Shown here: positions 6,191 to 11,160 of the stretch, in pieces
Numbering within the stretch: the first letter of the stretch is position 1
How the letters are laid out: each line of letters starts with the position of its first letter
Assembly (NCBI GenBank): GCA_003024985.2
Contig: PXIH01S0023141.1
Source: Euperipatoides rowelli
Lineage: Eukaryota > Onychophora > Udeonychophora > Euonychophora > Peripatopsidae
DNA: 11,160 nucleotides
Reading direction: 5' to 3' (one strand)
Made by a program: the position numbers and the translations under genes
Notes under the pieces: model-generated
Told to the model about the DNA's origin: nothing
Database searches by the model: none
The model's input: the letters and a program-made list of their open reading frames with translations, nothing else

Positions 6191-6593
6191 CTGTTATCAT
6201 CGCTTGAGGTGTACCAAATACTGCTATGTAGTACTTCTCCAAGTTCTTTACTACATTAATAGTGGTTATATCCTCCAAAGGACAAAGTGTCAAGTACCGG
6301 CTACATAAGTCAATTATAGTTAAGATATATTTTTCTCCACCACGAGCAGTAATTATCGGGCCAATTATGTGAACAGCGATCATTTCTCCCGGGCTTTTTG
6401 GTTTCGGGAAATCCTTTATTAGAGGCTTCTTCCTAGTGTCATTTAAGCTCTGGCATTCAATACACCTATCGATGCACAGCTTGATGTCCACACGGAATGT
6501 GCTCCAGAAATATCTTCTAGTAAATAAGGTGTGACACATGTTGGCGTAATTATAATGGCATGACCATTTATTGCAGTGTAAGAAATTATTCAA
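6190..6593 (-). pseudogene. Ty3/gypsy integrase zinc region and core start, catalytic Asp lost
   Basis: Upstream part of the same integrase. CIECQ (residues 44-48) and preceding His residues (13 and 21) resemble the HHCC zinc domain, although the spacing to RRYFW is shorter than usual, so part seems deleted. The core opens with IAVHIIGPI (72-80), where the family has Asp in place of the His. ILTIIDLCSRY (90-100) and VFGTPQAMIT (125-134) follow, then the frame breaks exactly where the second catalytic Asp is expected before RG. Both Asp positions of the DDE triad are therefore missing. The first Met at 6593 is only where the frame opens, not a natural start. Confidence 0.87.
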
Positions 6594-6698
6594 TAAATGT
6601 ACGCAAGGACTATATGAAACAGCGTTAAGCTACCGGTTACGTTTGTTTGCTCTCGTGGAACCATTAAGGCCTCCCCCCTGGTCATTCCCTAGTCGAGC
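6594..6698. other. Junction between two opposed Ty3/gypsy elements
   Basis: About 100 bases separate the minus-strand integrase fragment from the plus-strand gag fragment. No LTR, primer-binding site or known motif is visible, and plus-strand frames are broken by stops. It should contain the breakpoint of both elements, or a divergent continuation of one. Confidence 0.6.
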
Positions 6699-7088
6699 AT
6701 GAAAAATGGTATTAGATATAACATAGGCCTACTCCCAAACTTAGGAGTCAAATTAATACAAAAAAGTAACTTAAGCTTACGAGAAAGTATTGAATATATC
6801 GAGGACATTGAGTTACAATTCAAATTGTTAGCAGAGAAAAGTCGGTCGGTTAACACGGTAAGTATAACAAAGGAACCTGAAGTTACGTTGGCTAAACAGA
6901 TGGAAGAGCTTAAAGCTAGAGTAGCGGAATTGATAAAGCAAAGCAAGGGAAAAGCAGTCAAAGAACGAGTTGGGCCTAGCTTATTCTGTAATTTCTGTAT
7001 AATATCGGGGCATACGGAAGAACGTTGTTACAAAAAGCCACGGGTAATAATCACGCCTCCTAGTGGTGGTGACGTTAAACAATCGTAG
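6699..7088 (+). pseudogene. Gag (nucleocapsid end) with CCHC zinc knuckle, N-terminally truncated
   Basis: Gag forms the particle and its nucleocapsid part binds RNA. The 129-residue frame starts with NIGLLPNLGVKLIQKSNLSL (residues 8-27), resembling the end of a capsid domain (family GL.P.+...+), followed by ESIEYIEDIE and a Lys/Glu-rich, probably coiled-coil stretch (about 60-90). A classical zinc knuckle follows: Cys97, Cys100, His105, Cys110, spacing CX2CX4HX4C (6987-7028). Ty3/gypsy gags are typically several hundred residues, so most of capsid and matrix is missing. The Met at 6699 is preceded by a stop at 6690 and may not be native. The frame ends at a TAG and the reading continues in the -1 frame. 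Confidence 0.82.
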
Positions 7089-7542
7089 GTACCGTGAGTG
7101 TTCGGGATAAAAGTGTCGGTAGGCAAACCGGTGCCAAGGCAATTGCTTCACCCAAAATTAAACCTGACATAACAAAAGACACGAATATCGATAATAAGGC
7201 GAGTTGGAAGGTGGCAAATAAAACTAAGACCAATAAATATTCACCAAAAGCAACCGTAAGTAACAAGCTTAGGACGTCTAATAACGTTGAAAATAAAAAA
7301 GCTATAGTTAGTTCAGCATCTCATCTATCTGAATTTATAACAGATAGTTTATGGGAACTACTGCATAGCGAAGACCCAGTCGCAAAATCTAAACAAAAAA
7401 AAAACCACAAAATTATATTAAACAAAATAGTATCAACATAAATGTGAGTCAAACGTTATCGAGATCACGTAAAGTTAGAGCGTGTAAAGACTCAAACAAG
7501 ACTAGACAAAACGATAAAAAAGGGGTACAAAACAAACCATGA
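7079..7542 (+). pseudogene. Gag-pol linker, basic and low complexity
   Basis: A Lys/Asn/Thr/Ser-rich region with no catalytic motif joins gag to protease. The first open stretch (7079-7441) overlaps the gag end by 10 bases in the -1 frame. Near an A10 run (7395-7404) the likely coding frame changes, and the new frame then runs to a TGA at 7540. Its position between the zinc knuckle and the protease suggests the spacer or start of pol. Whether the -1 overlap reflects a real frameshift signal cannot be told; no in-phase slippery heptamer was found there. Confidence 0.6.
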
Positions 7543-8075
7543 GGAAACAAAAGAGGCAATACCCACTGTATTAGTTTTTCTAAGTTATATGAAGATAAGC
7601 CTTTGATTCAGGTCGAAATCGCAGGAAGGAAGGTATTCGCACTTCTGGATACGGGAGTGGAAAACTGTCTCGTAGACAAGAATTATATCAGGAAAGAGCA
7701 GTTGAAAAGAAAAAATTAGCAGTATCAATTAAATCACCCATCTCTAGTAAAACTTTTACTGGTATTCGTACATTGATTGATATTAAAATAGTAGGAAAGA
7801 TAATAACTCGGCCCATGTGCATAATTAAAATGCAAGAGAGATCAGTATTCCAGGTAATTTTAGGCTTCGATTGGTGTATGTTACATGATGCTATTATAGA
7901 CTGTGAAAACAGTACGGTCACATTTCAAGTGAACCTCATATTGCGAGATCAAAAGGTCAACCAATCACAAACAAGATCTGTTGTTAACTGTGAATCTACC
8001 TTCACAGAAAGTAAACGAGATACAGACCAAAGTCTAGAGTTATATGAGTTATTTAAAACGTCTGAATTAGTTTAA
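7543..8075 (+). pseudogene. Retropepsin-type aspartic protease, split by a frame change
   Basis: The protease cuts gag-pol into mature proteins as a homodimer sharing one active site. In the first frame, KPLIQVEIAGRKVFALLDTG places the catalytic Asp-Thr-Gly at 7648-7656; the following residue is Val where Ala is usual. The frame ends at TAG 7717-7719 directly after an A6 run. The -1 frame is open across the same point and continues with RTLIDIKIVGKIITRPMCII and VILGFDWCMLHDAIIDC (7857-7890), whose ILG.D(W/F)+ signature is the C-terminal retropepsin motif. The rest (about 7925-8075) is a linker to RT, ending in TAA with another -1 change into RT. Confidence 0.85.
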
Positions 8076-8780
8076 GCTCCCCACATAAAAATATACTCAT
8101 AGAGGATGTCACCAATATGACAGGAGCTAACATCCCTTCTTATGAACCAAAATTTAAGGAGATACCCATTTACCAAAGGCAATATCGCATACCACACACA
8201 TTATACGAACCGCTGCGACAGCAACTCGATAAACTTGAAAAGGCAAATATTATAAAAAAAACCATAGCCTATACAATTCCCCTGTCTTAGTTTTACCAAA
8301 AGAGGACTCGAAGGAAGTATGTATATGCTTAGACCTGCGCAAGATAAATAAACATCGTGAACGAACAGTACCCGATCATGCATATAGAAGATATACTAGA
8401 AAACCTAGGCGGCGCACGTAAATCTAGCAGCCTTGATTTAAATAATGGCTATTTTAACGTTAAGTTAACAGAGGAGGCTCAAAAAAAGTTTGCGTTTTCA
8501 GTATCGTTTGTTAAGTATACTTTTACACGTCTCTGCCAGGGTTGCTTAACATCCGCAGACGTTTTTCAAAAGATTATGGTAGAATGCTTGCATGACATCA
8601 TATTAAAAGTCCACGTGTTCGTATATCTAGATATAATTATACACTCACCCAATATCGGGGAACATCTACAAACATTAGAAGTACTACTAACGACGTTAGA
8701 AAGGGCGAATTTAGCTGTGAAACCCTCTAAATGTAAGCTTTTCAGGGAGTCAATAAAGTATTTGTCACATGGTGGATAAA
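8066..8780 (+). pseudogene. Reverse transcriptase, frameshifted and with a damaged YLDD box
   Basis: Copies element RNA into DNA. The start (8066-8290) includes IYQRQYRIPHTLYEPLRQQL and DKLEKANIIKK, the standard Ty3/gypsy RT opening. An A8 run (8254-8261) precedes a frame change to NSPVLVLPKEDSKEVCICLD and LRKINK. A second change near 8355-8370 leads to the 140-residue stretch with MHIEDIL, then SSLDLNNGYF (motif A Asp at 8435), TRLCQGCLTSADVFQ (motif B) and VFVYLDIIIHSPN (from about 8612). The catalytic box at 8624-8635 reads Y-L-D-I where the family has Y-(L/V/I)-D-D. The frame breaks again at about 8767, at KYLSH. Confidence 0.92.
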
Positions 8781-9426
8781 AACGGATGTAGGCCAGTAGA
8801 AAATAGCGTAACAGCAATACAGAAATTAGCTAGGCCTACTACAGTAAAAGGAGTGCAAAGTTTCTTAGGCAGCCTCAATTTTTATCGAAAATTCATATTA
8901 AATTTCTCAGAAATTGCAGCTCCTCTTTATGACCTATTAAAAAAAAGTAACACACAAATCACGTGGAATGAGAATGCTGAACTCGCTTTTCAAATGTTAA
9001 AACAAAAACTAGCAACAGCTCCATTATTAACATTTCCCAAATACGATAGACCATTTATTATAAAATCAGACGCATCTCTCACTTCTATAGGCGCAGTGTT
9101 AGAACAAAAAAATGATGACAGTGATATACAACCTATTGCATACGCAAGTAGAAGACTTATCAAAGCCGAGAGAAATTACGCGGTTATTGAAAGGGAGACG
9201 TTGGCCATCGTATTTGCGCTTGATCAATTTAAACATATGACATACGGGAATAAAGTCATTGATGACAGATCATAAACCGTTGACTTATATAGTCGAATTA
9301 AAAGATACAAATTCCCAAGTAGCAAAATGGATGATTAGTATCCAGCAAAATGATGTTCATTTCGAACACATACCAGGGAAATTTAACAGTTTCGCAGACA
9401 TGCTCTCACGAAGTCACGAAGAGGAT
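8769..9426 (+). pseudogene. RT connection and RNase H domain
   Basis: The frame from 8769 starts with the connection region: VKGVQSFLGSLNFYRKFILN (residues 27-46) and APLYDLLKK are hallmark Ty3/gypsy sequence. RNase H follows, with PFIIKSDASLTSIGAVL (Asp101, first catalytic acid), PIAYASRRL, ERNYAVIERETLAIVFAL (catalytic Glu region) and the QFKHMTYG stretch. A frame change near 9253-9259 moves the third acid into the next frame, in MTDHKPLTYI. HFEHIPGKFNSFADMLSR (about 9358-9411) closes the domain with its ADMLSR signature. All the acidic residues are visible, so the damage is in frame rather than in the active site. Confidence 0.92.
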
Positions 9427-10375
9427 GAGACAATACATACATGTGCAATAGCAACAACCAAGAGACCAATCACAGTTGAATTAATGCAGACAGAACAAAT
9501 GAACGATCCAATTTGCTACAATTTAATAAACAAAATAAAAGAAAATAAATTAAATAATGATAATTATATTTTAGACGAAAACGGACTATTAATGAAATTA
9601 ATACAATTAAGTAGATCACAATTCACTGCATATAGGACGGTTGTTCCCTTGTCGTTAATAGCCAAAATACTATTTTGTTATCACGATAGTCTAGCAGAGG
9701 GGCACTTCTCACTAACACAAACTTTATACAAAATTAAAAGAAACTTCACTTGGGATACCATCTTTGCTGATATTATATGTTAGTAGCTGCGAAAAATGTC
9801 AACGGAGAAACAGGACCAAGACAAAAGCTCCTATACAAGCGGTAGAGCCACCACACACGTACATGTCTAAACTCAGTATTGATATATTGGGTCCTTTCTC
9901 GACCATGCAAAGGAGAAATAAGTACATAATAACATACACTGACCACTTCTCAAGAATGACCTTTGCTAGTCCTCTCCCAAGCCAAGAAGCGCACATAATT
10001 GCAAAAGACCACATAGAAACAATATACACGTTTTATGGCGGCTCCAAAAGTATATTAACAGATAGGGGACCACAACTTGTGGGTCACATCATGTCTACCC
10101 TATATGCAAAGCTCGGAATTGAGAGGATAACCACAAATCCTTATTGGCAAAGAGCTAATGGCATAAGTGAAAGAATAAACAGCAAAATACTACGCTTAAT
10201 AAGCCATTATTGTAATAAAATCTTCACCGATTGGGACACCATGCTCCCATATTTAATGCAAGTGATCAACAATACGGTACATAGTAGCACAAAACAAGTA
10301 CCATTTTATATCTTTCATGGTTTCCATCAATACGATGCCTTTACACAATTTAATCTGAGAACAAAATTGACCTAG
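9427..10375 (+). pseudogene. Integrase, HHCC and DD35E intact but split over two frames
   Basis: Inserts cDNA into the chromosome. The zinc domain begins in the 9259-9783 frame: CYHDSLAEGHFSLTQTLY supplies His142 and His149, then KIKRNFTWDT. A frame change near 9774-9783 precedes YVSSCEKCQRR, which supplies the two Cys. The core in the 9764-10375 frame has LSIDILGPF (Asp40), YTDHFSR, ILTDRGPQ (Asp100) and NGISERINSK (Glu136). There are 35 residues between Asp100 and Glu136, the canonical DD35E spacing. TVHSSTKQVPFYIFHG ends the core. The frame changes again at about 10350. Apart from the two frame breaks, no catalytic substitution is seen. Confidence 0.93.
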
Positions 10376-10722
10376 AAAGAATCGATCTAGTAGATGCCAT
10401 AATGGAAAAACTGGAGACTTCAAAGTCGGAAGTTTTCTCTAATCTACAAAACACATCTATCAACAATGCTAGGAATAAAGATAGAGGGTGCCATCTCCAC
10501 GAATTCAGTAGAGGTGATACAGTGCTAGCCTTAGACGTAGCCAGTTATGTGGGCTATAACAGGAAGCTAAACGAAAGGTACACAGGACCCTATACTGTAA
10601 TAAAGCAAACAAGGCTAGCGAACTATATCATACAATATATAAAACACCCTGACATAACTAAGCAAGTTCACCTGGACAAATTAAAATCTTATATACATAA
10701 AGAGCTCGTAATTGAAGAATAA
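10352..10722 (+). pseudogene. Integrase C-terminal domain with GPY motif
   Basis: The frame opens by about 10352 and reads KIDLERIDLVDAIMEKLETS before the ATG at 10402, so that Met is internal. HEFSRGDTVLALD resembles the family's F..GD.V+L strand, and LNERYTGPYTVIKQ (residues 56-69 from the Met) is the GPY/F module that helps bind DNA or multimerise. NYIIQYIKHPDITKQVHLDK continues as in the family, ending LKSYIHKELVIEE at a TAA. No chromodomain motif follows. The same frame continues beyond the stop with pol-tail-like sequence. Confidence 0.88.
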
Positions 10723-11055
10723 GTCATTACAGACACTATATCCAGATCTGGAGAAACAACCAAATTAAGTCAAACTAACCCCATCATAACGTTGCCAGAT
10801 GAAACTGAGGAAGAGGATACCCACGACTTGGAGAAATTCGAAAAGCAACAACAAATTGTAGAATATGAAGAATATCTACAATAGATACAAAATATAAATT
10901 CAACGGATACGCCACATAGCGAGAAAAACAAGCAGAATAGCGAACAAAATTTTGGGGATCCAAATAGCAACGCTTTGGGAGCCGAGGTACCTACTGACAC
11001 TGAAAACTCAAATGTCAAACACCAATATTACCTTCGAAAAAGAATTCTCAAATGA
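10723..11055 (+). pseudogene. Pol C-terminal acidic tail beyond an in-frame stop
   Basis: The reading frame of the GPY domain stays open after the TAA at 10720, with only one further stop (TAG at 10882-10884), until TGA at 11053-11055. The sequence is acidic and polar (DETEEEDTHDLEKFEKQQQ, then NINSTDTPHSEKNKQNSEQN) and ends HQYYLRKRILK. A charged tail ending in an aromatic and Arg-rich motif is also seen in the minus-strand element (RYFTRSK). This suggests the original pol protein ended at 11055 and that both stops are later mutations. The tail could instead start a separate downstream frame. Confidence 0.65.
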
Positions 11056-11160
11056 ATAATACAACATAAGTGTACACTTATCATAAGAAAAGAAAGTATT
11101 TATAAATAAAAAGTACATACATAAAACTAAATTAATACGGTAATACACACATAAACAAAT
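11056..11160 (+). other. 3' non-coding end with palindrome and possible polypurine tract
   Basis: After the last pol stop come a 12-base perfect palindrome AAGTGTACACTT (11068-11079) and a purine run AAGAAAAGAAAG (11085-11096), followed by A/T-rich sequence. If the run is the polypurine tract, the 3' LTR would start at about 11097; TATTTATAAAT there does not look like a standard TG start. Too little remains to decide. Confidence 0.35.

Larger units (their letters stand above)
4863..6593 (-). mobile_element. Ty3/gypsy element, integrase and 3' end only
   Basis: The minus strand carries integrase zinc region, catalytic core, GPY-type C-terminus and pol tail, then a probable polypurine tract and LTR. 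Everything upstream (gag, protease, RT, RNase H) is missing from the window: at 6593 the similarity stops and an opposite-strand element follows. It differs in sequence from the plus-strand Ty3/gypsy at 6699-11160 and is a separate lineage. Confidence 0.85.
6699..11160 (+). mobile_element. Ty3/gypsy retrotransposon, gag end through pol, decayed
   Basis: The plus strand shows, in order, gag C-terminus with zinc knuckle, linker, aspartic protease, RT, RNase H, integrase and pol tail. RNase H before integrase is the Ty3/gypsy order. About ten frame changes and several stops were counted, plus loss of an RT active-site Asp. The gag N-terminus and 5' LTR are missing on the left. On the right the window ends about 100 bases after the pol stop, with no env-like frame and no confirmed LTR. 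Confidence 0.93.

Noticed and set aside
7074-7080. GTTAAAC, a known type of frameshift heptamer, just before the gag stop
   Set aside because: The heptamer is out of phase with the gag frame: its first G begins a codon, where a -1 site needs it at the third codon position.
10770-11018. 82-residue minus-strand open stretch with Cys- and Ser-rich sequence
   Set aside because: It is antisense to the pol tail; the composition mirrors Glu/Lys-rich codons and no motif is present.
11056-11160. Possible env gene after pol in the plus-strand gypsy
   Set aside because: The window ends about 100 bases after the pol stop and no frame or signal peptide is seen, so env can be neither shown nor excluded.

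Overview
This window looks like AT-rich nuclear DNA from an animal, probably an invertebrate and possibly an arthropod. The guess rests on the mix of decayed Ty1/copia, Ty3/gypsy and Jockey/CR1-like LINE sequence, on long homopolymers and CA microsatellites, and on the absence of bacterial-style genes. I found no intact host gene, tRNA, rRNA or CRISPR array. It is best read as a cluster of dead, partly nested retrotransposons; I do not see a new functional system.

Layout. 1-1484 is AT-rich and non-coding, with a T21 tract at 424-444 (probably the oligo(A) tail of a minus-strand retroposon), a pair of about 50-base direct repeats (764-914) around a C11/(CA)n tract, and a G-rich counterpart near 1331-1355. 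1485-2262 (minus) is a Ty1/copia fragment that has lost its reverse transcriptase core. 2263-3125 (minus) is the 3' half of a LINE reverse transcriptase. 3126-3389 is low-complexity sequence with a strong hairpin. 3390-4862 (minus) is a LINE fragment running from the endonuclease C-terminus to reverse transcriptase motif B. 4863-5248 is a candidate LTR, and 5249-6593 (minus) is the integrase end of a Ty3/gypsy element that appears to have inserted into the LINE endonuclease. 6594-6698 is an unassigned junction.

6699-11160 (plus) is a second, unrelated Ty3/gypsy element in the opposite orientation. It reads in order: gag end with CCHC knuckle, linker, protease, reverse transcriptase, RNase H, integrase, and a charged pol tail. 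The order is complete, but the reading frame changes about ten times and the RT YLDD box has lost a residue. The integrase still shows all of its zinc ligands and a DD35E triad. No env-like frame is seen before the window ends.

In life such elements copy themselves: gag packages the RNA, protease cuts the polyprotein, RT and RNase H make cDNA, and integrase inserts it (the LINE instead nicks the target with its endonuclease and primes there). Every copy here carries frame or catalytic damage, so none should work by itself. The most useful observations are the specific lesions (a 17-base tandem duplication, a lost Asp codon, a Ty1 RT core deletion), the nested insertion point, and a recurring C11/CA motif.
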